Part shown: positions 42,338-50,066 of the stretch, piece by piece | Numbering within the stretch: the stretch's first letter is position 1 | How the letters are laid out: every line of letters begins with the position of its first letter | Origin: an uncultured Clostridia bacterium | GTDB lineage: Bacteria > Bacillota > Clostridia > Oscillospirales > Oscillospiraceae | Length of the DNA: 64,000 nucleotides | NCBI GenBank assembly: GCA_946412355.1 | Contig: CAMKGX010000001.1 | Coordinates: forward strand, 62,001 to 126,000 | Reading direction: 5' to 3' | Notes under the pieces: model-generated | The model's input: the letters and a program-made list of their open reading frames with translations, nothing else | Told to the model about the DNA's origin: nothing | Database searches by the model: none | Program-made: the position numbers and the translations under genes

Positions 42338-43324
42338 TCAATCCATATAGCCGTACAGGCCCCGCACCGACACCTCGCCGCTGCGCAGCGTTTCGGTGCT
42401 GCCGTCGTCGCGGGCCACCACCAGGCCGTATTGCTCGTCCACCGTCAGGGCCGTGGCGGTGGTAACAGAGTCGCCTCGCAGAAGCTGCACCCGCTTGCCG
42501 GTGGTGAGGCAGCGGCTGCGGTATGCCTCCAGCCAAGCTTCGGGATGAAACAGCACCTCACGGCGCAGCGTGTGAAGCTGCCGCACCATCTCCGCCGCCA
42601 GTGCCGCCCGGGGGATGACGGTGGAAAGGCCCATGTCCAGGGACCCGGCAATGTGTTGCAGTTCCTCCGGGAAGTCCGCAAGCTGCTGGCGGCAGTTGAC
42701 GCCGATGCCCACCACCACGTAGTCCACCAATCCGCTCTCCGCCTCCACGGACAGCTCCGTCAAAATGCCGCAGATTTTCCGCCCCGCCAGCACCAGGTCG
42801 TTGGGCCACTTGATGCCGGGGGCCTCACCGCCCAGCCGCTCCACCGCCCGGCTCACCGCCACGGCGCTGAGGGCCGTCAGCGGCAGCAATGCGTCCGGGG
42901 CGCACTCCGGCCGCCACAGCACCGACAGATACAGCCCCTGCCCAGCAGGGGACAGAAAGCTGCGGCCCCGGCGACCCCGCCCGGCAGTCTGGTTGTCGGC
43001 GATGACCACCGTGCCGTCCGGTGTGCCCCGAGCGGCCAGCAGCTTGCAGTAGTTATTGGTGGAATCCACGGTGGACAGCACGTGGACGGGAGCAGGGTAG
43101 TCCCCCAGCGCGGCGGACACCAGCGCCTCGTCCAGCCTGTCGCCGCTGCGGAGCCGGTAGCCCAGGCCCGTGCGGGCCTCGATGTCATACCCCTCCCGGC
43201 GGAGGGCCTCCACCGCCTTCCACACCGCCGCCCGGCTGACGCCCAGGGCCTGGCTCAGGCTTTGGCCGGAGACGAATCCTCCGCCAGCCTGGGCCAGAAC
43301 GCGATATACCTCTGCGTGTGCCAT
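42338..43324 (-). CDS. birA: Bifunctional biotin ligase / biotin operon repressor
   Basis: A 328-residue BirA: an N-terminal winged helix (VSGQSLSQALGVSRAAVWKAVEALRREG, residues ~18-60), the catalytic domain with GRGRRGRSFLSPAGQGLYLS (biotinyl-AMP loop) and KWPNDLV, and a C-terminal SH3-like domain. It attaches biotin to the carrier protein of the sodium pump and, when biotin is plentiful, represses bioY. ATG 43324 after AAAGGCGG; the longer track frame reads through the bioY promoter and is wrong. Followed by the chrA pair. Confidence 0.94.
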   Translation of the reverse strand: MAHAEVYRVLAQAGGGFVSGQSLSQALGVSRAAVWKAVEALRREGYDIEARTGLGYRLRSGDRLDEALVSAALGDYPAPVHVLSTVDSTNNYCKLLAARGTPDGTVVIADNQTAGRGRRGRSFLSPAGQGLYLSVLWRPECAPDALLPLTALSAVAVSRAVERLGGEAPGIKWPNDLVLAGRKICGILTELSVEAESGLVDYVVVGIGVNCRQQLADFPEELQHIAGSLDMGLSTVIPRAALAAEMVRQLHTLRREVLFHPEAWLEAYRSRCLTTGKRVQLLRGDSVTTATALTVDEQYGLVVARDDGSTETLRSGEVSVRGLYGYMD

Positions 43325-43399
43325 AGCCACACCGCCTTTCCTCAGTGGTCCTACTTTACCACGCTTGCCCCCGGTTGTAAACATTTTTGCGCGCGCCTG

Positions 43400-43428
43400 T
43401 TGACAATTCGGCCACCAGACGTTATATT
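43400..43428 (+). promoter_or_regulatory. Promoter of bioY
   Basis: TTGACA at 43400-43405, 17-nt spacer, TATATT at 43423-43428. Confidence 0.85.
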
Positions 43429-43458
43429 GTAAACCGAATTTGATTTGGAGGTTTACAA
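43427..43458 (+). promoter_or_regulatory. BirA operator of bioY
   Basis: Perfect inverted repeat TTGTAAACC-N14-GGTTTACAA, the known BirA consensus form. It touches the -10 box and covers the SD GGAGG, so bound BirA would block transcription start. Confidence 0.88.
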
Positions 43459-43460
43459 CT

Positions 43461-43997
43461 ATGAAACTGCGCATGATGATATATACCGCCGTATTCGCCG
43501 CATTGACGGCGGTGGGCGCCTTTTTGCGGCTGCCCATGTGGCCGGTGGCCATTACGCTGCAATTCCTGTTCACCGCCATGGCGGGGGTGCTGCTGGGGCC
43601 GAAATACGGCGCCTTGAGCCAGGCGGTGTACGTAGCGGTGGGCCTGGTGGGCATCCCGGTGTTCACCATGGGAGGCGGCGTCGGCTACGTGTTCCAGCCC
43701 TCCTTCGGCTTCCTGATGGGGCTGATTCCGGCGGCGGCCGTCATTGGCTGCCTGTCTGCCAAAGCCAAGACGGCCTGGCGCATCGGCCTGGCCTGCCTGG
43801 CGGGCCTGGGGGTGCTGTATCTGGTGGGGCTGCCCTACATGGCGCTGATCCTCAACGTCTACATGAGCCGCGGCATGTCCGCCTGGGATATTCTTTATAA
43901 AGGTATGCTGCTGTTCCTCCCCGGCGATATGCTGAAAATCGTAGTGACGGCGGTGCTTTGTCCCACTCTTCGTAAACGCCTCCTGCTGGCCCAATAA
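43461..43997 (+). CDS. bioY: Biotin transporter BioY
   Basis: A 178-residue membrane S-component of the ECF biotin transporter, with about six helices. Seen: FAALTAVGAFLRLPMWPVAITLQFLFTAMAG, GAFLRLP-type start, GIPVFTMGGGVGYVFQPSFGFLMG. Start at ATG 43461, three bases after the operator; the track start at 43440 lies inside the operator. No ECF module is nearby, so it uses one encoded elsewhere or works alone. No biotin synthesis genes are in the window: uptake supplies the oad carrier. Confidence 0.93.
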   Translation: MKLRMMIYTAVFAALTAVGAFLRLPMWPVAITLQFLFTAMAGVLLGPKYGALSQAVYVAVGLVGIPVFTMGGGVGYVFQPSFGFLMGLIPAAAVIGCLSAKAKTAWRIGLACLAGLGVLYLVGLPYMALILNVYMSRGMSAWDILYKGMLLFLPGDMLKIVVTAVLCPTLRKRLLLAQ

Positions 43998-44061
43998 AGC
44001 CATTGTGCAACGTGCCCAAATTGGAGCGCGGAATTTGGGCACATATTGGAAAAGAAAAATG

Positions 44062-44090
44062 TTGCAATTTGCCACTCGGGCCAGTATAAT
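44062..44090 (+). promoter_or_regulatory. Promoter of the uracil permease leader
   Basis: TTGCAA, 17-nt spacer, TATAAT; 30 nt before the leader ORF. Confidence 0.8.
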
Positions 44091-44119
44091 GGGCAAGAAA
44101 ATTGAGAGGAGGGGACACC

Positions 44120-44197
44120 ATGACCAGCTTGCGCAGAAAGTTGACGTTGGGCCGTGGGCTTTTTGTTTCCCTTTTCATCGACAGTGTTTCTATTTGA
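44120..44197 (+). CDS. Leader peptide of the uracil permease (25 aa)
   Basis: A 25-residue ORF starting MTSLRRKLTLG, with a strong SD (GAGGAGGGG) and an ATG. The second half is encoded by a T/C-rich tract (CTTTTTGTTTCCCTTTTC), and the stop TGA overlaps the first two bases of the terminator stem. The design resembles the E. coli pyrBI leader, where translation follows an RNA polymerase that slows at U-rich sites when UTP is low. Inferred to be regulatory, not a functional protein. Confidence 0.6.
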   Translation: MTSLRRKLTLGRGLFVSLFIDSVSI

Positions 44198-44223
44198 CCG
44201 GTATTTTTACCGGTCATTTTTTT
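44196..44223 (+). terminator. Attenuator-type terminator before the uracil permease
   Basis: GACCGGTA-TTTT-TACCGGTC followed by AT7, 70 nt upstream of the permease and after its only good promoter. Confidence 0.8.
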
Positions 44224-44293
44224 ATAATGTCGAATCAAGATTCGGTTGGCAATAGTAACGATAGAACAAATGAAGAAAGAGAGGACTTGAAGA

Positions 44294-45631
44294 ATGAAGA
44301 AAGAGCTTGGCCAGGAGGCCATCTACGACGCCCGTGAGCTGGGCGTACCCCGCATGCTGGTGCTGGGCCTGCAGCACCTGTTCGCCATGTTCGGCGCCAC
44401 CGTGCTGGTGCCCATCCTGGTGTCCGGCTACGGCCTGCCCCTGTCCATCCAGACCACGCTGCTGATGGCCGGCCTTGGCACGCTGCTGTTCCACATCTGC
44501 ACCAAGCTGAAGGTGCCCGCCTTCCTGGGCTCCTCCTTCGCCTACCTGGGCGGCTTTGAGGCCGTGGCCCAGCTCAACTCCGGCAAGTACGCCGACATGA
44601 GCGGCGACGAGAAGCTGGCCTACGCCCTGGGCGGCGTGGTCGTCGCCGGTGCGCTGTACCTGGTGCTGGCCCTGCTGTTCAAGGTGGTGGGCGCCAAGAA
44701 GGTCATGCGCTACTTCCCCCCCATCGTCACCGGCCCCATGATCATCATGATCGGCCTGAACCTGGCGGGCTCCGCCATCAACAACGCCCAGACCAACTGG
44801 TGGCTGGCGCTGGTGGCCATCGCGGTCATCATCGTGGCCAACATCTGGGGCAAGGGCATGGTCAAGATCATCCCCATCCTGCTGGGCGTGGTGGTGAGCT
44901 ATATCGTGGCCCTCATCTTCGGCCAGGTGGATTTCACCGCCGTGTCCCAGGCCAACATCGTGGGCCTGCAGAAGTTCACCATCGCCAAGTTTGACCTGAC
45001 CTCCATCCTGGTGATGGCCCCCATCGCCATAGCCGCCATGATGGAGCACATCGGCGACATCTCCGCCATCTCCTCCACCACCGGCCGCAACTTCATCGAG
45101 GACCCCGGCCTGCACCGCACCCTGATGGGCGACGGCCTGGCCACCGCCTTCGCCGCCCTGTTCGGCGGCCCCGCCAACACCACCTACGGTGAGAACACCG
45201 GCGTGCTGGCCCTGAGCCGCGTGTACGATCCCCGGGTCATCCGCCTGGCGGCTGTGTATGCCATCATCCTCAGCTTCTCCCCCAAGTTCGACGCCCTGGT
45301 GAACTCCATCCCCGCGGCCATCGTGGGCGGCGTCAGCTTCATCCTGTACGGCATGATCTCCGCCGTGGGCGTGCGCAACATCGTGGAGAACCGGGTGGAC
45401 CTGACCAAGAGCCGCAACCTGATCATCGCCGCCGTCATGTTCGTCAGCGGCCTGGGCTTCAGCGCCGTGGGCGGCATCACCTTCATGGTGGGCGACGCGG
45501 CCATCACCCTCACCGGCCTTGCCATCGCCGCCCTCGCCGGCGTGCTGCTCAACGCCGTCCTGCCCGGCAACGACTACGAGTTCGGCGCCAACCCCGCCGC
45601 CGACAAGTCCGCCGATATGGGCAGCTATTGA
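44294..45631 (+). CDS. uraA: Uracil permease (NCS2 family)
   Basis: A 445-residue proton symporter with about 14 helices importing uracil. Seen: ARELGVPRMLVLGLQHLFAMFGATVLVPILV at the start and GGPANTTYGENTGVLALSRVYDPR, the NCS2 substrate motif in its uracil-type form. SD GAGAGGA before the ATG. Expression is probably controlled through the leader terminator upstream. Confidence 0.92.
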   Translation: MKKELGQEAIYDARELGVPRMLVLGLQHLFAMFGATVLVPILVSGYGLPLSIQTTLLMAGLGTLLFHICTKLKVPAFLGSSFAYLGGFEAVAQLNSGKYADMSGDEKLAYALGGVVVAGALYLVLALLFKVVGAKKVMRYFPPIVTGPMIIMIGLNLAGSAINNAQTNWWLALVAIAVIIVANIWGKGMVKIIPILLGVVVSYIVALIFGQVDFTAVSQANIVGLQKFTIAKFDLTSILVMAPIAIAAMMEHIGDISAISSTTGRNFIEDPGLHRTLMGDGLATAFAALFGGPANTTYGENTGVLALSRVYDPRVIRLAAVYAIILSFSPKFDALVNSIPAAIVGGVSFILYGMISAVGVRNIVENRVDLTKSRNLIIAAVMFVSGLGFSAVGGITFMVGDAAITLTGLAIAALAGVLLNAVLPGNDYEFGANPAADKSADMGSY

Positions 45632-45687
45632 TCAACGAAAGGCCTGTAAACGAGAGCCATTACATCCTGTTTGTACCACGTTCCCCA

Positions 45688-45717
45688 AAAGCGTGCCGCA
45701 GCAGCGGCACGCTTTTT
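45688..45717 (+). terminator. Terminator of the uracil permease
   Basis: AAAGCGTGCCGC-AGCA-GCGGCACGCTTTTT. Confidence 0.88.
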
Positions 45718-45773
45718 CTATGCCAAATCCTTCCGAGGGCTGTCTGAAAGGCCGCCAACAGTGGGGGGGTCTG

Positions 45774-45802
45774 TTGACAGGCCACGAAATCGGTGCTACC
45801 AT
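45774..45802 (+). promoter_or_regulatory. Probable promoter of the diguanylate cyclase gene
   Basis: TTGACA, 17-nt spacer, TACCAT (4/6); 55 nt before the start. Confidence 0.5.
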
Positions 45803-45856
45803 ATACTTATAACATAAAGGTGGATAAAGGTGGATTTTGTTTGGGAGGGATTCTAT

Positions 45857-47218
45857 ATGACGCGCTGGGAGCGGATTCGGGCCAACGGCTTATCGCTGGA
45901 ATCGGCTAACCGGCTGATGCTGGCCTTTGTGATTATCGTATCCGCCACCTTGACTATTACCATGCTGCGGACGTACCGCCAGTTCCGGGAGCTGTCAGAG
46001 GCCACGGAGCGGTATATAGAGATGCAGGACGCGGCGGACGATCTGCGTGACGCCTCCGATTATCTGACGGAAAAAGTGCAGCGATTCACCTCCTCCGGCG
46101 ACACAATCCAGATGGAGGACTACTTTGAAGAGGTATACACCACCCGCCGCCGGGAAAATGCCGTGGAGATCATGCGCCGGGAGCAGCCCGACAGCAACGC
46201 TCTGGCGGAGTTGGAGGAGGCTATGGAGGAGTCCGTAGCCCTGTCGGAGCGTGAGCTGTACGCCATGCGCCTGGTGGTGGAGGCCAAGGGGATAAAGGAT
46301 TATCCCGCGCCCCTGGACGAGGTGAGCCTCACCTCTGATGACGCCGCCCTCTCCGCCCCTGCCAAGTGGGATTTGGCCCGTGATATGGTTCATGACGACA
46401 CCTATTTCGTTGCCAAGGAGCAGATCTGGCAGAGCATGGAGCACAGCGTGGTGGCTTTGGAGAACGCCACCCGTGACGTGTGGGACGCCGCCACCGTGGA
46501 GCTGCACCGCAATATCAGCGGCGTGTTTGCCCTTATCATTGTGGAGACGCTGTTTATCATCATTTTGATCGCCCTCACGGTTCGCCTGGGCATCCGCCCG
46601 GTGTTGCAGGCGGCCCGCCGCATTCGGGAGGACAGCCCCATTCCCGTGACCGGCGCCATGGAATTCCGGTATCTGGCTAAGAGCTATAATAAAATGTACG
46701 CCGCCTACAAGCGCAGCATTGAGAATCTGAACTTCAAGGCGTCTCACGACGTCCTGACCCATGTGTATAACCGTGCGGGCTACGACTTGATCCTGTCTAC
46801 GCTGGACCTCCCCACCACGGCTATGCTGCTGGTGGACGCCGATCACTTCAAGGAGATCAACGACACCTACGGCCATGAGACCGGCGACAGGGTGCTGCAA
46901 AAGATTGTGGACACCCTGGGCCGCAGCTTCCGCTCTGACGACTATGTGTGCCGCCTGGGTGGCGACGAGCTGGCGGTGCTGATGGTGCATGCCGACAGCT
47001 CTATGGACGATTTGATTGCCGCCAAGGTGGCGCGTATCAACAAGCTGCTGTCCGACACCGGTGACGGCGTGCCCGCCGTGACCATCAGCGCGGGCGTGGC
47101 CCATGGCAGCGATGCCAGGGACGCTGCGGAGCTGCTCCGCCACGCTGACCTGGCCCTGTATGAGACCAAGGAGAAGGGCCGCGCCGGCTGCTCGTTCTAC
47201 CGGAGCACCGTGGCGTGA
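45857..47218 (+). CDS. Membrane-bound diguanylate cyclase
   Basis: A 453-residue sensor enzyme predicted to make c-di-GMP. Seen: membrane helix 1 (residues ~20-42), an extracytoplasmic helical region rich in acidic residues (~45-220), helix 2 (VFALIIVETLFIIILIALTV), a HAMP-like linker, then a GGDEF domain with VDADHFKEINDTYGHETGD and the active-site loop RLGGDELAVL (GGDEL instead of GGDEF). The inhibitory RxxD site (RSDD) is present five residues earlier, so product feedback is likely. ATG 45857 has GGGAGGG upstream; the track start at 45830 lacks an SD. Confidence 0.88.
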   Translation: MTRWERIRANGLSLESANRLMLAFVIIVSATLTITMLRTYRQFRELSEATERYIEMQDAADDLRDASDYLTEKVQRFTSSGDTIQMEDYFEEVYTTRRRENAVEIMRREQPDSNALAELEEAMEESVALSERELYAMRLVVEAKGIKDYPAPLDEVSLTSDDAALSAPAKWDLARDMVHDDTYFVAKEQIWQSMEHSVVALENATRDVWDAATVELHRNISGVFALIIVETLFIIILIALTVRLGIRPVLQAARRIREDSPIPVTGAMEFRYLAKSYNKMYAAYKRSIENLNFKASHDVLTHVYNRAGYDLILSTLDLPTTAMLLVDADHFKEINDTYGHETGDRVLQKIVDTLGRSFRSDDYVCRLGGDELAVLMVHADSSMDDLIAAKVARINKLLSDTGDGVPAVTISAGVAHGSDARDAAELLRHADLALYETKEKGRAGCSFYRSTVA

Positions 47219-47240
47219 CATATCGGCAATCATGTTCCGT

Positions 47241-47274
47241 AACAAGGCTGTACTCCCCGGAGAACAGCCTTGTT
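47241..47274 (+). terminator. Terminator of the diguanylate cyclase gene
   Basis: AACAAGGCTGT / ACAGCCTTGTT stem with a CTCC-CCGGAG inner pairing, then TTTCTT. Confidence 0.75.
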
Positions 47275-47276
47275 TC

Positions 47277-47304
47277 TTGACTTTTCTCCCAAAGTTGGTA
47301 TAAT
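47277..47304 (+). promoter_or_regulatory. Promoter of the acyltransferase-PAP2 pair
   Basis: TTGACT, 16-nt spacer, TATAAT; its -35 directly follows the terminator. Confidence 0.65.
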
Positions 47305-47362
47305 GTCCTTTCGACGGGCCCAATGGGCCCTCCCATTTTTGACATGAAAGGGGCGGACTGTC

Positions 47363-48139
47363 GTGGAGAAGAAAAAAGCACCGTGGTTTTACTATGTGGT
47401 GCGGTGGCTGGTATGGCTGTTCTCCCCCAAGTTCCGCATTGTGGGACAGGAAAACCTGCCGGAGGGGGCCTGCGTCATCGTGGGCAACCACTGCCACGCC
47501 TACGGTCCCATCGCCGCGGAGATCTACACCCCCGGCCTCCATTACACCTGGTGCACCGGCGAGATGATGGAGCGCGGCGAGGTGGCGGACTACGCGTTCC
47601 GGGATTTCTGGTCTATGAAGCCCAAATGGACGCTGTGGTTTTTCCGCCTGCTGAGCCACGCCATTGTGCCGTTGTCGCTGCTGGTGTTCCGCAACGCCTA
47701 TACCATCCCCGTCTACCACGACAGCCGCATTCTCACCACCTTCCGCCAGACGGGGCAGCACCTTGCCGAGGGCGCACGCATTACCATCTTTCCGGAGACG
47801 TACACACCCCACAATAACATTGTGTATCAATTTCAGGATCGGTTTATCGATCTGGCTAAAATGTATCGGAAAAAGGCGGGTCGGGACCTGCCCTTCGTGC
47901 CCATGTACCTGGCGCCCAAGCTGAAAACGGTGTATTACGGCAAGCCCATCTATTTCGACCCCGACGCGCCCCTGGATGAGGAGCGGCAGCGGGTGTGCCG
48001 CGCGCTGATGGACGCGGTGACGGACATGGCCCTGGCGCTGCCCAAGCACAAGGTGGTGCCCTATCCCAACGTGTCCGCCCGTCACTATCGCTTTAATACT
48101 CCCCTTGAGGTATATGACCATGACCAAAACGCTGTATGA
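47363..48139 (+). CDS. PlsC-like acyltransferase lacking the catalytic Asp
   Basis: A 258-residue membrane-associated protein of the lysophospholipid acyltransferase superfamily. Seen: IVGQENLPEGACVIVGNHCHAYGPIA where the HX4D motif should be, but the Asp is Gly (NH-CHAY-G), and a block III-like IFPETYTPHN. Ordinary members acylate lysophosphatidate; the altered motif may mean changed activity or another acceptor. GTG start after AAAGGGG. Overlaps the PAP2 gene by 20 nt, so the two likely act on the same lipid path. Confidence 0.72.
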   Translation: MEKKKAPWFYYVVRWLVWLFSPKFRIVGQENLPEGACVIVGNHCHAYGPIAAEIYTPGLHYTWCTGEMMERGEVADYAFRDFWSMKPKWTLWFFRLLSHAIVPLSLLVFRNAYTIPVYHDSRILTTFRQTGQHLAEGARITIFPETYTPHNNIVYQFQDRFIDLAKMYRKKAGRDLPFVPMYLAPKLKTVYYGKPIYFDPDAPLDEERQRVCRALMDAVTDMALALPKHKVVPYPNVSARHYRFNTPLEVYDHDQNAV

Positions 48140-48803
48140 TTACCGTGGCTTTTCGCTGAAAAAGCTGAACGAGCCCCGGTTTGCCCATGCCAAGCTGCTG
48201 CTGGGCTGGGTGGTGTATTTCTGCCTGTATTTCATCACCGAGAATCTGATTCCCGCTTCGCGGTGCCACGTGGTTCACTCCGCGCTGGACGATATGATCC
48301 CCTTCAACGAGTGGTTTGCCATTTTCTATGTGGGCTGGTTCTTCTTCGTGTTCGGCGCCTTGGCCTTTACGTTTTTCTACGACGTGCCCCGGTTTCGGAA
48401 GATTCAGCTCTTCATCATGGGCACCCAGGCCATCGCCATGGTGTGCTATATCGTCTATCCCACGGTGCAGGACCTGCGGCCCGAGACCTTCCCCCGGGAA
48501 AACCTGCTGACCTGGGTCATGGGCCTCATCTACGCCTTCGACACCCCCACCGGCGTGTGCCCCTCCCTCCATGTGGGCTACTCCATCGGCATTTTATCCA
48601 CCGTACTGAAGGACAGGGAGCTGTCCCCCTGGCTGCGGTGCGCCGCCACGGTGTTCGTGGTGATGGTGTGCCTGGCGGTGTGCTTCGTGAAGCAGCATTC
48701 CGCCATCGACGTGCTGGCGGCGCTGCCCATGTGCCTCGTGGTGGAAGCGGCGGTGTACGGCAAGGACTACTGGCTGCCCAGATTCCGCCGCCAAAAAGCG
48801 TAA
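48120..48803 (+). CDS. PAP2-superfamily membrane phosphatase/transferase
   Basis: A 227-residue membrane protein with about six helices. Seen: GVCPSLHVGYSIG (PSLH motif) and FVKQHSAIDVLAALP (His and Asp of the last motif), but no KX6RP first motif, as in the PAP2_3 / inositol-phosphorylceramide-synthase-like group. It could dephosphorylate or transfer lipid head groups. I choose ATG 48120, nine bases after GAGG; ATG 48114 is also possible. Confidence 0.78.
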   Translation: MTKTLYDYRGFSLKKLNEPRFAHAKLLLGWVVYFCLYFITENLIPASRCHVVHSALDDMIPFNEWFAIFYVGWFFFVFGALAFTFFYDVPRFRKIQLFIMGTQAIAMVCYIVYPTVQDLRPETFPRENLLTWVMGLIYAFDTPTGVCPSLHVGYSIGILSTVLKDRELSPWLRCAATVFVVMVCLAVCFVKQHSAIDVLAALPMCLVVEAAVYGKDYWLPRFRRQKA

Positions 48804-48805
48804 AG

Positions 48806-48838
48806 AAAAAGCGTTTCCCGTCTCGGGAAACGCTTTTT
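48806..48838. terminator. Bidirectional terminator
   Basis: AAAAAGCGTTTCCCG-TCT-CGGGAAACGCTTTTT between the convergent PAP2 and DUF523 genes. Confidence 0.9.
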
Positions 48839-48842
48839 GACG

Positions 48843-49286
48843 TTATAAGATACCTTTTTCCACCAAATCGGGCACCTGGCTTTCGCCGTATACGGTGACG
48901 CCGTTTTTCCGCAGCAGCTCCGCCGTCACGCCCCAGCCGTCGGTCAGCGTATGGGTAAAGGTGCCGTCATAGATCTGACCGCTGCCGCAGGCAGGGCTCC
49001 GCTCCTTTAATATGGCGATTTTTGCACGGTAGAGGTGGGCAAGCCGCGCCACCTCCGCGGCGCCCCGGCGGTATGCCGCCGTCACGTCCTGCCCGGCGGC
49101 GTTGATGACGGCCTCGCCCCGGCGCTCCGAGGGGATGCGGGGCGTGGGCAGGCCGCCCATTACCTCGCCACAGACGGGGATCAGCGTGTGGCGCTCCAGC
49201 AGCGCCAGTACGGCGTCATTGGGCTTGCTCTCGCCGTCGTAGCGGCACCCCGCCCCCAGGAGACAGGCGCTTACCAGAATGATCAC
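48843..49286 (-). CDS. DUF523 family protein
   Basis: A 147-residue protein. Seen: VSACLLGAGCRYDGESKPN at the N-terminus, PVCGEVMGGLPTPRIPSE and KERSPACGSG, all family signatures with conserved cysteines that hint at metal or cluster binding. Function unknown. Overlaps the MutT gene by 4 nt. Confidence 0.86.
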   Translation of the reverse strand: MIILVSACLLGAGCRYDGESKPNDAVLALLERHTLIPVCGEVMGGLPTPRIPSERRGEAVINAAGQDVTAAYRRGAAEVARLAHLYRAKIAILKERSPACGSGQIYDGTFTHTLTDGWGVTAELLRKNGVTVYGESQVPDLVEKGIL

Positions 49287-49756
49287 AGCGGCAGCTCCTT
49301 TCCGTTCAGCGCGGCGTAAGTCAGCGTGTCGCCGGCATACTGCAGCTTCAGCGAGAAGAAGGGGGAGGGGTCGTGAATGAGCCGGAGGAAGATTTTATCC
49401 CCCTCCCACTGGGGCAGAGCCGCCAGGGCGTCCTTGTGGAGCCATTCCAACACGCCCTCGTCGCACTCCCGCACCGTGCCGGTGAAGCCGGTGGCGGTAA
49501 AGAGGTGCATGTATTCCCCCTCCCAGATGTCGCTGACAAAGGTGACGATGCCCCGATATTGGTAGTTCGTCAGCGTCAGGCCCGTTTCCTCCTGCACCTC
49601 CCGCAGCAGGCACTCCTCCGGGCTTTCCCCCTCCTCGCACTTGCCGCCCACGCCGATCCACTTGTCGTGGTTCAGGTCGTTTTCCTTTTTCACCCGGTGC
49701 AGCATCAGGTATTCGCCCCGGTGGTTTTCGATATAGCAAAGGGTCGTGTTCTTCAT
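49283..49756 (-). CDS. MutT-type NUDIX hydrolase
   Basis: A 157-residue 8-oxo-dGTP diphosphatase-like protein. Seen: Nudix box GGKCEEGESPEECLLREVQEETGL; the LNHDKWIGVGGK entry and late WEGDKIFLRLIHD match the Gram-positive MutT group that sanitises oxidised nucleotides. First gene of a two-gene operon with DUF523. Confidence 0.87.
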   Translation of the reverse strand: MKNTTLCYIENHRGEYLMLHRVKKENDLNHDKWIGVGGKCEEGESPEECLLREVQEETGLTLTNYQYRGIVTFVSDIWEGEYMHLFTATGFTGTVRECDEGVLEWLHKDALAALPQWEGDKIFLRLIHDPSPFFSLKLQYAGDTLTYAALNGKELPL

Positions 49757-49800
49757 GGCCCGTCCTCCCGGAAAATTTTTTTGCTATTATACCATAGGTT

Positions 49801-49829
49801 TTGCCTTTTGCCCAGCCCTGTGGTAAAAT
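49801..49829 (+). promoter_or_regulatory. Promoter of the DUF1653-YgjP pair
   Basis: TTGCCT, 17-nt spacer, TAAAAT; 21 nt before the start. The divergent MutT gene shows TATAAT on the minus strand at about 49785-49790. Confidence 0.6.
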
Positions 49830-49850
49830 AGGGAAAAAGGAGGGGATGGC

Positions 49851-50066
49851 ATGGAGGAAATCAGACCCGGGCGCTATCGCCATTTCAAGGGGAACGAATA
49901 CCGTGTGCTGGGCATGGCCCGCCACTCGGAGACCATGGAGCCCATGGTGGTGTACCAGGCGCTGTACGGCGAGGGCGGTCTTTGGGTGCGCCCGGCGGCC
50001 ATGTGGAACGAGCGGGTGGTCCGGGACGGCTACGACGGCCCCCGGTTTACGTTCATCGCACCATGA
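49851..50066 (+). CDS. DUF1653 protein
   Basis: A 71-residue SH3-like small protein. Seen: RPGRYRHFKGNEYRVLGMARHSETMEPMVVYQALY and the end WVRPAAMWNERVV, both DUF1653 hallmarks. Function unknown. AAAGGAGGGG precedes the ATG; ATGA overlap with the next gene. Confidence 0.88.
   Translation: MEEIRPGRYRHFKGNEYRVLGMARHSETMEPMVVYQALYGEGGLWVRPAAMWNERVVRDGYDGPRFTFIAP

Noticed and set aside
43325-43669. N-terminal extension of BirA in the track
   Set aside because: It would translate the bioY promoter, operator and coding region in reverse; the ATG at 43324 with an SD gives a normal BirA.
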